Under the pieces are notes generated by a model that worked only from the letters and a program-made list of their open reading frames with translations, ran no database searches and was not told the DNA's origin. From NCBI RefSeq assembly GCF_019200975.1, contig NZ_JAHTMR010000025.1, forward strand, positions 1-63,744: a stretch of DNA of 63,744 bases, in the 5' to 3' direction. A program made the translations under genes and the position numbers. Within the stretch, counting starts at the first letter, position 1. Every line of letters starts with the position of its first letter. Below are positions 8,934 through 17,625 of the stretch, piece by piece. The stretch is from Pseudomonas sp. PD9R. Its GTDB lineage: Bacteria > Pseudomonadota > Gammaproteobacteria > Pseudomonadales > Pseudomonadaceae.

Positions 8934-9746
8934 ATGCTGCCTTACCCGCAGATCGACCCGGTGGCCCTGGCCATCGGTCCGCTGAAAATCCACTGGTACG
9001 GTCTGATGTACCTGATCGGCATCGGCGGCGCCTGGCTGCTGGCGTCCCGCCGCTTGAACCGTTTCGACCCGACCTGGACCAAGGAAAAACTCTCCGACAT
9101 GGTGTTCTGGATGTCGATGGGGGTGATCGTCGGTGGCCGTCTGGGTTATGTGCTGTTTTACGATCTAAGTGCTTACCTGGCCAACCCGACGCTGATTTTT
9201 GAAGTGTGGAAGGGCGGCATGTCGTTCCATGGCGGCTTCATCGGCGTGATGCTCGCGGCGTTGTGGTTCGGTAAAAAGAACAACAAGTCGTTCTTCCAGC
9301 TGATGGATTTCGTTGCGCCGATGGTGCCGATTGGCCTGGGTGCCGGGCGCATCGGCAACTTCATCAATGCCGAGTTGTGGGGCAAACCGACGGACGTGCC
9401 GTGGGCGATGATCTTCCCGCCGTTCAGCGATCCGTCGCAGTTGCCGCGTCACCCGTCGCAGCTGTACCAGTTCGCGCTCGAAGGCGTGGCGCTGTTCCTG
9501 ATCTTGTGGCTGTTCTCGCGCAAGCCGCGGCCGACCATGGCGGTATCGGGGATGTTCGCGCTGTTCTACGGCATCTTCCGTTTCATCGTCGAATTCGTCC
9601 GCGTACCGGACGCGCAGCTGGGCTATCTGGCCTGGAACTGGCTGACCATGGGTCAGGTGCTGTGCATACCGATGATCGTCGGCGGGCTGTTCCTGATCTG
9701 GCTGGCGTACCACCGCGCCCCGGCGACTCCAGCGGCAGCTGTATAA
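8934..9746 (+). CDS. lgt: Prolipoprotein diacylglyceryl transferase
   Basis: Transfers a diacylglyceryl group from phosphatidylglycerol to the lipobox cysteine of prolipoproteins at the inner membrane. The 270 aa product has about seven membrane segments, the conserved block WKGGMSFHGGFIGV and the Lgt signature GAGRIGNFINAELWGKPTD. Length is normal for the family. An AACGAGGAG-like ribosome site precedes the ATG. thyA starts 48 bp after its stop, a common lgt-thyA pairing, with a strong hairpin in the gap. Confidence 0.96.
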   Translation: MLPYPQIDPVALAIGPLKIHWYGLMYLIGIGGAWLLASRRLNRFDPTWTKEKLSDMVFWMSMGVIVGGRLGYVLFYDLSAYLANPTLIFEVWKGGMSFHGGFIGVMLAALWFGKKNNKSFFQLMDFVAPMVPIGLGAGRIGNFINAELWGKPTDVPWAMIFPPFSDPSQLPRHPSQLYQFALEGVALFLILWLFSRKPRPTMAVSGMFALFYGIFRFIVEFVRVPDAQLGYLAWNWLTMGQVLCIPMIVGGLFLIWLAYHRAPATPAAAV

Positions 9747-9750
9747 ATTC

Positions 9751-9777
9751 GAACCCCGGAGCCGCGGCTCCGGGTTC
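9751..9777 (+). other. Strong stem-loop between lgt and thyA
   Basis: The arms gaaccccggagcc and ggctccgggttc pair almost perfectly (one bulged C) around a very small loop. No T-run follows, so it is not a classical intrinsic terminator. In the lgt-thyA transcript it could act as a processing or stability element, or reduce read-through. Confidence 0.5.
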
Positions 9778-9794
9778 AAGGACACAGGTAACTC

Positions 9795-10766
9795 ATGAAG
9801 CAATATCTCGAACTGGTCGCCCACGTCATCAAGAACGGCACCAAACAGGCCAACCGCACCGGCGTGAACACCATCAGCTTTCCCGGCGCGATGCTGCGTT
9901 ATGACCTGAAGGAAGGCTTCCCGGCGATCACGACCCGCAAGATGGCCTTCAAATCGGCCATCGGCGAGATGTGTGGTTTTCTTCGTGGCGTGAACAACGC
10001 CGCCGAATTCCGCGCCCTGGGTTGCAAGGTCTGGGACCAGAACGCTAACGAAAACGCGCAGTGGCTGGCCAACCCGTTCCGTCAGGGCGAAGACGACCTT
10101 GGCGAGATTTACGGCGTGCAATGGCGCAAGTGGCCGGCTTACAAGCAGATCCCGCTCAGCAACCCGGCCGCCATCGAGCAGACCCTGAGGCAAGGCTACC
10201 GCCAGATCGCCGAAGGCGAAGAAGACGGCCTGGCCTACGTAGTGCTGTACAAAGCCATCGACCAGGTTCGCCAGTGCGTTGACACCATCATCAAAGACCC
10301 GGGCAGCCGCCGCATTCTGTTCCACGGCTGGAACGTTGCGCAGCTGGATGAAATGGCCTTGCCGCCGTGCCATTTGCTGTACCAGTTCCATCCGAATGTC
10401 GAGACCAGGGAAATTTCCCTGACCCTCTATATCCGCTCCAATGACCTGGGGCTGGGCACGCCGTTCAACCTCACCGAAGGCGCCGCCCTGCTGAGTCTGA
10501 TTGGTCGCCTGACCGGCTACACGCCGCGCTGGTTCACCTATTTCATCGGTGATGCCCACGTCTACGAAAACCACCTGGACATGCTCAACGAACAGCTCAC
10601 CCGCGAGCCGTTCCCGATGCCGAAACTGGTGATTAGCGACCGTGTGCCGGAGTTCGCCAAGACGGGTGTTTATCAGCCGGAGTGGCTGGAGTTGGTGGAA
10701 CCGAGCGACTTCTCGCTGGAAGGCTACGAGCACCACGCACCAATGACCGCACCGATGGCAGTCTAA
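9795..10766 (+). CDS. thyA: Thymidylate synthase, long form
   Basis: Methylates dUMP to dTMP using 5,10-methylene-tetrahydrofolate. The product is 323 aa, longer than the 264 aa E. coli enzyme. The catalytic cysteine is Cys192 in MALPPCHLLYQF, with the phosphate-binding DPGSRRILFHGWN before it and the dUMP-binding LGLGTPFNL and GDAHVYENH after it. The extra residues lie around 85-160, between the N-terminal region and the SRR motif. It follows lgt. Together with folA at 22273 it makes up the dTMP cycle, although the two genes are not adjacent. Confidence 0.95.
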   Translation: MKQYLELVAHVIKNGTKQANRTGVNTISFPGAMLRYDLKEGFPAITTRKMAFKSAIGEMCGFLRGVNNAAEFRALGCKVWDQNANENAQWLANPFRQGEDDLGEIYGVQWRKWPAYKQIPLSNPAAIEQTLRQGYRQIAEGEEDGLAYVVLYKAIDQVRQCVDTIIKDPGSRRILFHGWNVAQLDEMALPPCHLLYQFHPNVETREISLTLYIRSNDLGLGTPFNLTEGAALLSLIGRLTGYTPRWFTYFIGDAHVYENHLDMLNEQLTREPFPMPKLVISDRVPEFAKTGVYQPEWLELVEPSDFSLEGYEHHAPMTAPMAV

Positions 10767-10776
10767 AAGCAAACCC

Positions 10777-10897
10777 CTGTAGGAGCTGCCGAAGGCTGCG
10801 ATCTTTTGATCTTTAATCTTTTGATTTTTGGCGGTTCTGGAAATGCCGAAGATCAAGATCAAGATCAAAAGATCGCAGCCTTCGGCAGCTCCTACAG
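10777..10897. repeat. REP pair with extra gatcaa triplication
   Basis: Inverted copies of tgtaggagctgccgaaggctgcgatcttttgatc flank about 55 bp between convergent thyA and cadR. Unlike the other copies, the loop side carries tandem gatcaa units next to the right arm and an extra aatcttttgatt in the left, suggesting slippage in the loop. Confidence 0.8.
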
Positions 10898-10907
10898 GGG
10901 GTGTTGG

Positions 10908-11357
10908 CTAGTGGCCGTGGCTGCGGCCCACATGAGAATGCTCCACCTCCGTCGCCACAACCCCGCCGCTGACCTCCAGCCGCTGCAAAATCCCGCACTG
11001 ATCGATATCCGGCCCTTCGCCACAACGTTGGCGCAGGTCGAGCAGTTGTGCCTGCAAGGCCAGCAAACCGTCGATCCGTGCCTTGACGTGGTGGATGTGT
11101 TCGTCAATCAGCGCATTCACGCTCTCGCACTGATCTTGCGGGCTGTCGCGCAACGCGAGCAGGCTGCGGATTTCTTCGAGAGTCATGTCGAGGGTGCGGC
11201 AGTTGCGGATGAAAGTCAGGCGCTCGGCGTGGGCCTGGGTGTAGACGCGGTAATTGCCGTCGCTGCGGGCCGGTTCCGGCAGCAGGTTTTCGCGCTCGTA
11301 GTAGCGGATGGTTTCCACGGCGCAGTCGGTGAGTTTCGCCAGTTCTCCGATCTTCAT
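10908..11357 (-). CDS. cadR: MerR-family Cd(II)/Pb(II)-responsive regulator
   Basis: Metal-sensing activator of the divergent cadA. The 149 aa product starts MKIGELAKLTDCAVETIRYYE, the standard MerR helix-turn-helix; an in-frame ATG 20 codons upstream would extend into the operator and is rejected. The metal-site cysteines are Cys77, Cys112 and Cys121. The His-rich tail from His140 (HSHVGRSHGH) matches the second metal site described for P. putida CadR. It probably represses without metal and unwinds the cadA promoter on Cd(II) binding. The cadA promoter and operator lie immediately upstream. Confidence 0.92.
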   Translation of the reverse strand: MKIGELAKLTDCAVETIRYYERENLLPEPARSDGNYRVYTQAHAERLTFIRNCRTLDMTLEEIRSLLALRDSPQDQCESVNALIDEHIHHVKARIDGLLALQAQLLDLRQRCGEGPDIDQCGILQRLEVSGGVVATEVEHSHVGRSHGH

Positions 11358-11380
11358 GACGGCAATCTCCAAATGGATGC

Positions 11381-11411
11381 TTGACCCTATAGTGGCTACA
11401 GGGTCTTTACT
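11381..11411 (+). promoter_or_regulatory. MerR-type cadA promoter with CadR operator
   Basis: A -35 TTGACC (11381-11386) and a -10-like TTTACT (11406-11411) are separated by 19 bp, the over-long spacer typical of MerR-controlled promoters. The spacer holds a dyad, ACCCTATAG (11384-11392) and CTACAGGGT (11396-11404), 8 of 9 positions symmetric. It points toward cadA; cadR starts 24 bp to the left. Confidence 0.85.
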
Positions 11412-11442
11412 TGGCAACAGGCACCTTCATGGACGCAACCCG

Positions 11443-13734
11443 ATGAGCGATTCCCTTCACACCCAAAAACCCGAGGCTGATCACGATCACGATCACGATC
11501 ACGATCACGATCACGATCACAGCCACAAGCTGCAGCCGGTACAGAAACACGACCATGGCGGCCACGGCGACTCCTGCTGTTCCGCCAAAGTAGCGGCGCC
11601 GTCGCTGATCAAGCTCAGCGAGACGCCGACGGCCGGTGCGCGACTGAGCAGTTTCCGCATCGAGGCCATGGACTGTCCCACCGAGCAAACGCTGATCCAG
11701 AACAAACTCGGCAAACTGGCGGGCGTGCAGCAGCTGGAATTCAACCTGATCAACCGGGTGTTGGGCGTGACCCATGACCTGCCGAATACCGCGCCGATCA
11801 TCGACGCCATCAAATCCCTAGGCATGCAGGCCGAGCCGCTGGAGAAAGGTGTTGAAGCACTGGCCCCGGCGCAGGAGAAAAAACCCTGGTGGCCATTGGC
11901 GCTGTCCGGCGTTGGCGCATTGCTGGCCGAAGTCATCCACTTCACCAATGCCGCGCCGAACTGGGTGGTGGCGGTCATCGCATTGGTCTCGATCCTCAGC
12001 GGTGGCCTGGGTACTTATAAAAAGGGCTGGATCGCCCTGAAGAACCTCAATTTGAACATCAATGCGCTGATGAGCATCGCCGTGACGGGTGCGATCCTGA
12101 TCGGGCAATGGCCGGAAGCGGCGATGGTGATGTTCCTGTTCACCGTGGCCGAGTTGATCGAGGCCAAATCCCTGGACCGCGCGCGCAATGCCATCGGCGG
12201 TTTGATGCAGATGACCCCGGAACGGGCCACGGTGCAACAGGCCGACGGCACGTGGGTCGAGCAGGACGTCAAAACCATCGAACTTGGCGCACGGGTGCGA
12301 GTGCGTCCAGGTGAGCGTATCGGTCTGGACGGCGAAGTGCTGTCCGGCACTTCAACCATCGATCAGGCACCGATCACCGGTGAAAGCCTGCCGGTGGAAA
12401 AAACCGTTGGCGACAAAGTGTTCGCCGGCACCATCAATCAGGCCGGCTCGCTTGAGTATGCGGTGACTGCCGCAGCCAACAACTCGACGCTGGCGCGGAT
12501 CATCCACGCCGTTGAACAGGCTCAAGGCGCGCGGGCGCCGACCCAGCGTTTCGTCGATCAATTCTCGAAAATCTACACCCCGGCAGTGTTCATCCTGGCC
12601 ATCGCGGTGGCAGTGATTGCGCCGCTGTTCATGGGCGCGTCGTGGTTTGACTGGATCTACCGTGCGCTGGTGTTGCTGGTGGTGGCGTGCCCTTGTGCGC
12701 TGGTGATATCGACGCCGGTGACCATCGTCAGCGGCCTCGCGGCGGCGGCGCGCAAAGGCATTCTGGTCAAGGGGGGTGTTTACCTGGAGGGCGGTTACAA
12801 GCTCGATTATTTGGCGTTGGACAAGACCGGCACCATCACCCACGGCAAACCGGTGCAGACCGATTACCTGTCACTCGATCCCACCGCCGATGCTTCGGCC
12901 CCGGCGATTGCGGCAGCGCTGGCCGGACGCTCGGATCACCCGGTCTCGCTGGCCATCGCCAATGCGGCTGTGGATAAACAATTTGCGGCGCTCGTTGTGG
13001 ATAACTTCGAGGCCCTTGCCGGCCGTGGAGTGCGCGGTGAAGTGGAGGGTCAGGTTTACCACCTGGGTAACCACCGCTTGGTAGAAGAACTGGGCCTGTG
13101 CTCGCCTGCGCTGGAAGAGAAGTTGTTTGCACTGGAGAAACAGGGCAAGTCCGTGGTGCTGTTACTCGACAAATCCGGCCCGCTGGCGCTGTTTGCCGTG
13201 GCCGATACAGTAAAAGAATCCAGCCGCGAAGCGATCCGGCAGCTGCACGACCTGGGCATCAAAACCCTGATGCTGACCGGCGATAATGTGCACACCGCCC
13301 AAGCGATTGCCGCCCAGGTCGGCATCGATCAGGCCCAGGGCGATCTGCTGCCGACCGACAAGCTGCAAGCCATCGAAGCGCTTTATGCACAGGGCCACAA
13401 TGTCGGCATGGTTGGCGACGGCATCAACGATGCGCCGGCACTGGCTCGGGCCGAGATCGGTTTCGCCATGGCCGCTGCTGGCACCGATACCGCCATCGAG
13501 ACCGCTGATGTCGCCCTGATGGACGATGATCTGCGCAAGATTCCGGCGTTCATTCGCCTGTCCCGACAAACATCAAGCATCCTCAAACAGAACATTGCCC
13601 TGGCTTTGGTCATCAAAGCGATCTTTCTTGGGGTAACCTTCGCCGGGCTCGCTACCATGTGGATGGCGGTGTTTGCCGACATGGGCGTGAGCCTGTTGGT
13701 GGTGTTCAATGGTTTGCGCCTGCTGCGCAAATAA
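11443..13734 (+). CDS. cadA: Cd2+/Zn2+/Pb2+-exporting P1B-type ATPase
   Basis: Inner-membrane pump exporting divalent soft metals. The start MSDSLHTQKPEA at 11443 gives 763 aa. Residues about 13-45 form a metal-binding arm with seven Asp-His repeats, then HDHGGHGDSCC. A heavy-metal-associated domain follows (about 65-135, MDCPTEQ). Then come membrane segments, the actuator motif TGES, the transmembrane CPC motif (VACPCALVIS), the phosphorylation site DKTGTITHG, the HP motif (GRSDHPVSLA) and the hinge GDGINDAPALA. It is divergent from cadR and controlled from the operator at 11384-11404. A LysR gene begins 16 bp downstream. Confidence 0.95.
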   Translation: MSDSLHTQKPEADHDHDHDHDHDHDHSHKLQPVQKHDHGGHGDSCCSAKVAAPSLIKLSETPTAGARLSSFRIEAMDCPTEQTLIQNKLGKLAGVQQLEFNLINRVLGVTHDLPNTAPIIDAIKSLGMQAEPLEKGVEALAPAQEKKPWWPLALSGVGALLAEVIHFTNAAPNWVVAVIALVSILSGGLGTYKKGWIALKNLNLNINALMSIAVTGAILIGQWPEAAMVMFLFTVAELIEAKSLDRARNAIGGLMQMTPERATVQQADGTWVEQDVKTIELGARVRVRPGERIGLDGEVLSGTSTIDQAPITGESLPVEKTVGDKVFAGTINQAGSLEYAVTAAANNSTLARIIHAVEQAQGARAPTQRFVDQFSKIYTPAVFILAIAVAVIAPLFMGASWFDWIYRALVLLVVACPCALVISTPVTIVSGLAAAARKGILVKGGVYLEGGYKLDYLALDKTGTITHGKPVQTDYLSLDPTADASAPAIAAALAGRSDHPVSLAIANAAVDKQFAALVVDNFEALAGRGVRGEVEGQVYHLGNHRLVEELGLCSPALEEKLFALEKQGKSVVLLLDKSGPLALFAVADTVKESSREAIRQLHDLGIKTLMLTGDNVHTAQAIAAQVGIDQAQGDLLPTDKLQAIEALYAQGHNVGMVGDGINDAPALARAEIGFAMAAAGTDTAIETADVALMDDDLRKIPAFIRLSRQTSSILKQNIALALVIKAIFLGVTFAGLATMWMAVFADMGVSLLVVFNGLRLLRK
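11479..11520 (+). repeat. Seven tandem gatcac hexamers inside cadA
   Basis: Perfect six-base unit repeated seven times, encoding Asp-His pairs in the N-terminal metal-binding arm. The unit length keeps the frame, so copy-number slippage would only alter the number of His residues. Confidence 0.95.
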
Positions 13735-13750
13735 ATGATGAGGGACGGTT

Positions 13751-14614
13751 GTGCTGAGTGCCGAGCTGAAGGCGTTTTACATGGTTGCCCGTCTGGGCAG
13801 CATTACCCTGGCGGCGAAAAAGCTCGGCCTCAGCCAACCCACAGTGACGACGCAGATTCGCCATCTCGAAAGCCAGTACTCGGTGGAGCTGTTCTACCGT
13901 GGCGGCCGCCGTCTCAGCGTCAGCGACGAAGGCGCGCGGCTGTTGCCGATGGTCAAGGCGCTGATGCAGCAGGAAGCCGACATCGAGTTCTTCCTGCGCA
14001 ACAGCGGTCAGGTCCAAGGCACGCTGCGCATCGCCGCCACCGCGCCGTATTACATCCTCGACCTGGTGAAAACTTTCCGCGAGCGCCTACCGCAGGTGGA
14101 AGTGTCAGTGGAAATCGGCAACTCCCAACAGGTGCTCGAAGCGCTTGAGGAGTACCGGGTGGATGTCGCGGCTTCTTCGCAGTTGCTGGAGGATGCGCGG
14201 TTGATTCGCCGGGTGCTTGGCAGCGACCCGCTGGTACTGGCCGTGCATCGCAATCATCCATTGGCAGTCCATGATCATGTACCGCTCAGTGCGTTGGCCG
14301 GGCATACGCTGTTGATGCGCGAGCCGGGTTCGACCACCCGCCGCATGACCGAAGAGTTGCTGGCTGGCGCCGGGGTCAGCATCGGGCCGCTGCTGGAAAT
14401 TGGCAGCCGCGAATCGATCCGCGAGGCGGTGTTGCGCAACATCGGTATCAGTCTGATCGCCCGCCAGGAAGTCCCCCACGATCCGCAGTTGCGGGTGCTG
14501 ACCATCGAGAATGCGCCGTTGCTGCCGGAGTATTTGTACTGCCTCAAGGAGCGCAAAGGTGCACGGTTGCCAGCGGCGTTTCTGGGGGTGGCGCAGGAAA
14601 TGGCCCCGGTTTAG
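13751..14614 (+). CDS. LysR-family regulator of aminoethylphosphonate uptake/catabolism
   Basis: A 287 aa LysR-type regulator: winged helix at the N-terminus (FYMVARLGSITLAAKKLGLSQPTVTTQIRHLE) and a substrate-binding domain from about residue 90. The start is a GTG at 13751 with GAGGG six bases upstream. It precedes an ABC importer of the 2-aminoethylphosphonate type and resembles the LysR subfamily associated with phosphonate gene sets (the TIGR03339 type, from memory). It probably activates the downstream transport genes. Its effector is unproven; the phosphonate itself or a breakdown product is plausible. It sits 16 bp after cadA, which is probably coincidental. Confidence 0.8.
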   Translation: MLSAELKAFYMVARLGSITLAAKKLGLSQPTVTTQIRHLESQYSVELFYRGGRRLSVSDEGARLLPMVKALMQQEADIEFFLRNSGQVQGTLRIAATAPYYILDLVKTFRERLPQVEVSVEIGNSQQVLEALEEYRVDVAASSQLLEDARLIRRVLGSDPLVLAVHRNHPLAVHDHVPLSALAGHTLLMREPGSTTRRMTEELLAGAGVSIGPLLEIGSRESIREAVLRNIGISLIARQEVPHDPQLRVLTIENAPLLPEYLYCLKERKGARLPAAFLGVAQEMAPV

Positions 14615-14616
14615 AA

Positions 14617-14676
14617 GATCAAAAGATCGCAGCCTTCGGAAGCTCCTACATGGGATCGTACTGCGATCTTTTGATC
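14617..14676. repeat. REP pair (gatcgcagcc type), one arm shortened
   Basis: The left arm is a full copy; the right arm keeps only tactgcgatcttttgatc. It lies between the LysR gene and the ABC transporter. Confidence 0.75.
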
Positions 14677-14758
14677 TCAACCAAAATCCTCGAATACCAC
14701 TATCAGCCATTTTTGCCTTACTGCCACATGACGGACTCATTACAACTCTAGGATGGCG

Positions 14759-14775
14759 CTCATCTGCTAGATGAG
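14759..14775. promoter_or_regulatory. Short dyad upstream of the phosphonate ABC genes
   Basis: CTCATC and GATGAG, six-base arms around TGCTA, end 8 bp before the first ABC gene. It overlaps the expected leader or ribosome-site area. It could be an operator half for the LysR protein or chance. Confidence 0.25.
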
Positions 14776-14783
14776 GTCCGTCC

Positions 14784-15860
14784 ATGAACAACTCGATCGC
14801 AACTGCCCTGACCAACCCCGGCGCACCGATGAAAGTGCGCGGCGTGCAAAAACGCTTCGGCGCGTTCACTGCGCTGGATAACGTTTCCCTCGACGTGGCG
14901 GCTGGTGAGCTGGTGTGTCTGCTGGGCCCGTCGGGCTGCGGCAAGACCACCTTGCTACGTTGCATCGCCGGTCTGGAAAAACAGGACAGCGGCGAGTTGT
15001 ACCTCGGCGATCGCGACGTTTCTCACCTGGCCCCCCAGGCTCGGGACTACGGCATTCTCTTTCAGTCCTACGCGCTGTTTCCCAATCTCACCGTCGAAGC
15101 GAACATTGCCTACGGCCTCACCGGCAGCGGTCGCGATGAAGTGCGCCGTCGTGTCGGTCAGATGCTGGAACTCGTAGGCCTTAGCGGCAGTGAGAAAAAG
15201 TACCCCGGCCAATTGTCTGGCGGCCAACAACAACGTGTGGCACTGGCTCGGGCCCTTGCGCCGGCACCTTCCCTTTTGCTGCTCGACGAACCGATGTCGG
15301 CCCTCGATGCCCGTGTCCGCGAGCATCTGTGCACCGAACTGCGTCAGCTGCAACGCAACCTCGGCATCACCACCCTGATGGTCACTCACAATCAGGACGA
15401 AGCCATGCTGATGGCCGACTGCATTGCCGTAATGAATAACGGCAAGGTCGAGCAATACGCCACGCCTCAGGAAATCTACAACCGACCGGCCACGCCTTTC
15501 GTGGCGGAGTTCGTCGGCCAGGGCAACTGGTTGCCGTTCAGCCGTAATAGCGACAGCCACGCCCAGGTCGGCGGGATGAACCTGCGCCTGGCCGACGGCA
15601 GCGCCAAGACCGCGTCGGGCCGTTTGTTCTGCCGCCCCGAAGCGATCAACGTCAACCCGCTGGTGCATGAAGAAAACCTGTTCCCGGCCAAGATTCGCGA
15701 GATCACTTTCCTCGGCAACCGCTGCCGCATGAGCTTCGAGCTTGATCATTTGCCGGGTCACGCCTTGCTGGCCGAGCTGGCACCGGAAGCCATGCCGCGA
15801 CTCGGCGCGCAGCAGATCATGGTCGCCTTGCCGCCGCGCAGCCTGCAGGTGTTTGCCTGA
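14784..15860 (+). CDS. ABC transporter ATPase, putative 2-aminoethylphosphonate import (PhnT-type)
   Basis: A 358 aa ATP-binding subunit that powers import through the permease encoded next. It has Walker A GPSGCGKTT, Q-loop QSYALFPN, signature LSGGQQQR, Walker B LLLLDEPMSALD and switch THNQDEA, followed by a TOBE-like C-terminal domain (about 240-358). The length and the C-terminal domain fit the spermidine/iron/phosphonate branch of importers. Its stop overlaps the permease ATG by one base, implying translational coupling. The substrate is inferred from the LysR type, the permease architecture and the PhnZ-like gene downstream, not from motifs here. Confidence 0.85.
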   Translation: MNNSIATALTNPGAPMKVRGVQKRFGAFTALDNVSLDVAAGELVCLLGPSGCGKTTLLRCIAGLEKQDSGELYLGDRDVSHLAPQARDYGILFQSYALFPNLTVEANIAYGLTGSGRDEVRRRVGQMLELVGLSGSEKKYPGQLSGGQQQRVALARALAPAPSLLLLDEPMSALDARVREHLCTELRQLQRNLGITTLMVTHNQDEAMLMADCIAVMNNGKVEQYATPQEIYNRPATPFVAEFVGQGNWLPFSRNSDSHAQVGGMNLRLADGSAKTASGRLFCRPEAINVNPLVHEENLFPAKIREITFLGNRCRMSFELDHLPGHALLAELAPEAMPRLGAQQIMVALPPRSLQVFA

Positions 15861-17584
15861 TGAGCGCGAACATCGCGCTGCCGATACCGCACAAGCAGGT
15901 TCGGCAGACCTCCCGTGCCGAGATCGGCGACCGGGTGTTTGTGGTCGGGGGCAAAGTCCTTTTGCTGGTGTTGCTGGGCGTCGCGGTGTTGATGCCGTTG
16001 CTGGCGATCTTCTGGCGTGGTTTCAGTGCTGAAGCCGGGCAGGGTGGTGGTCTGGTTGCCGCCCGTGAACTGGTCACCAGCGCGAATTTTCATTGGTTGC
16101 TGGGCAACAGTCTGAAGGTTTCCCTCAGCGTCGCGGCCATTGTCGTACCGTTGGCCTACCTGTTTGCCTACGGCCTGCAGCGTACTTTGATGCCGGGCAA
16201 AGGCATCTGGCGTGGCATCTCGCTGCTGCCATTGATGGCGCCGTCGATGCTGCCGGGGATTGCGCTGGTTTATTTGTTCGGCAACCAGGGCATGTTGCGT
16301 AGTTTGCTCTCGGACAACATCTACGGCTTCTGGGGCATTGTGCTGGGTGAGGTCATCTACACCTTCCCGCATGCCTTGATGATTTTGCTGTCGGCATTGT
16401 CCCTGGCGGATGCTCGATTGTTCGACGCAGCCTCCAGCATGGGCGCGAGTCCGGCAAAAGCGTTCCGCAGCATCACTTGGCCGGCGACCCGTCAGGCCGT
16501 GTTCGCGGCGTTTTGTCTGGTGTTCACCCTGACCATCACCGACTTCGGCGTGCCCGTGGTGGTCGGTGGCGATTATCAGGTGCTGGCGCTGGAGGCCTAC
16601 AAAGCTGTCGTCGGCCAGCAACAGTTCGGTCGTGGCGCGTTGATCGGCATGGTATTGCTGCTGCCGGCGCTGTTCAGCTTCGGTGTCGATGCGTGGTTGC
16701 GTCGGCGTCACGGTGACTCCATGAGCGGTCGCGCGCAGGTCTTCAAACCGGCACCGTCAAAACTGCGCGACGGTTGCTACCTGGCCATCGTGCTGCTGAT
16801 CTGCGCCGCGTTGTTGCTGGTGTTCGGTATGGCGGTGTTCTCGTCGCTGGTGAAGTTCTGGCCCTACAACCTGTCGCTGTCGCTCAACCATTACCAGTTC
16901 AACGACACCGCCGGCGGTGGCTGGCTGGCCTACGGCAACAGCGTGAAGATGGCTCTTTGCACGGCATTGATCGGCAGTGTGTTGATCTTCACCGGCGCGT
17001 ACCTGATGGAAAAAACCAAAGGCCAGCGCGGACTGAATCTGACCCTACGCATGCTCAGTTTCATCCCGATGGCGGTGCCGGGTCTGGTGCTGGGTCTGGG
17101 TTACGTCTTCTTCTTCAACCTGACCGGCAACCCGCTGCACGTGCTCTACGGGACCATGACCCTGCTGGTGGTCTGCACCATTGCACACTATTTGACCACC
17201 GCACAAATGACCGCCACCACCGCGCTGCGCCAACTCGACGCCGAGTTCGAAGCCGCTGCGTTGTCGCTCAAGGCACCGCTCTACCGGCATTACCTGCGGG
17301 TCACCGTGCCGATTTGCCTGCCGGCGTTGCTGGACATCGTGCGCTACCTGTTCGTCTCGGCCATGACCACCGTCTCGGCGGCGATCTTCCTCTACAGCCC
17401 CGACACCATCCTGGCGGCGGTGGCGGTGCTGAACATGGATGACGCCGGCAACGTCGGCGGTGCGGCAGCGATGTCGACCCTGATTCTGTTCACCTCGGCG
17501 AGCGTATCCCTGCTGTTGGCCTGGGCCTCGCGCGGTTTGCTGCGCCGCTCCCAAGCCTGGCGGCAGACCGCGCCCGGTCACTGA
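15860..17584 (+). CDS. ABC transporter permease, fused double domain, putative 2-aminoethylphosphonate import (PhnU-type)
   Basis: A 574 aa inner-membrane protein with two tandem permease domains, each with about six membrane segments. The first EAA-like loop reads ADARLFDAASSMGASPAKAFRSITWP and the second DAEFEAAALSLKAPLYRHYLRVTVP. The fused arrangement is typical of Fe(III)/AEP-type importers, where a single polypeptide forms the whole channel. It overlaps the ATPase gene by one base, and the binding-protein gene starts 41 bp downstream. The N-terminal cytoplasmic tail is about 30 residues. Confidence 0.85.
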   Translation: MSANIALPIPHKQVRQTSRAEIGDRVFVVGGKVLLLVLLGVAVLMPLLAIFWRGFSAEAGQGGGLVAARELVTSANFHWLLGNSLKVSLSVAAIVVPLAYLFAYGLQRTLMPGKGIWRGISLLPLMAPSMLPGIALVYLFGNQGMLRSLLSDNIYGFWGIVLGEVIYTFPHALMILLSALSLADARLFDAASSMGASPAKAFRSITWPATRQAVFAAFCLVFTLTITDFGVPVVVGGDYQVLALEAYKAVVGQQQFGRGALIGMVLLLPALFSFGVDAWLRRRHGDSMSGRAQVFKPAPSKLRDGCYLAIVLLICAALLLVFGMAVFSSLVKFWPYNLSLSLNHYQFNDTAGGGWLAYGNSVKMALCTALIGSVLIFTGAYLMEKTKGQRGLNLTLRMLSFIPMAVPGLVLGLGYVFFFNLTGNPLHVLYGTMTLLVVCTIAHYLTTAQMTATTALRQLDAEFEAAALSLKAPLYRHYLRVTVPICLPALLDIVRYLFVSAMTTVSAAIFLYSPDTILAAVAVLNMDDAGNVGGAAAMSTLILFTSASVSLLLAWASRGLLRRSQAWRQTAPGH

Positions 17585-17625
17585 TTTCAACTCCCGCAAA
17601 CCTCAACTCAAAACAGGAAAAGATC

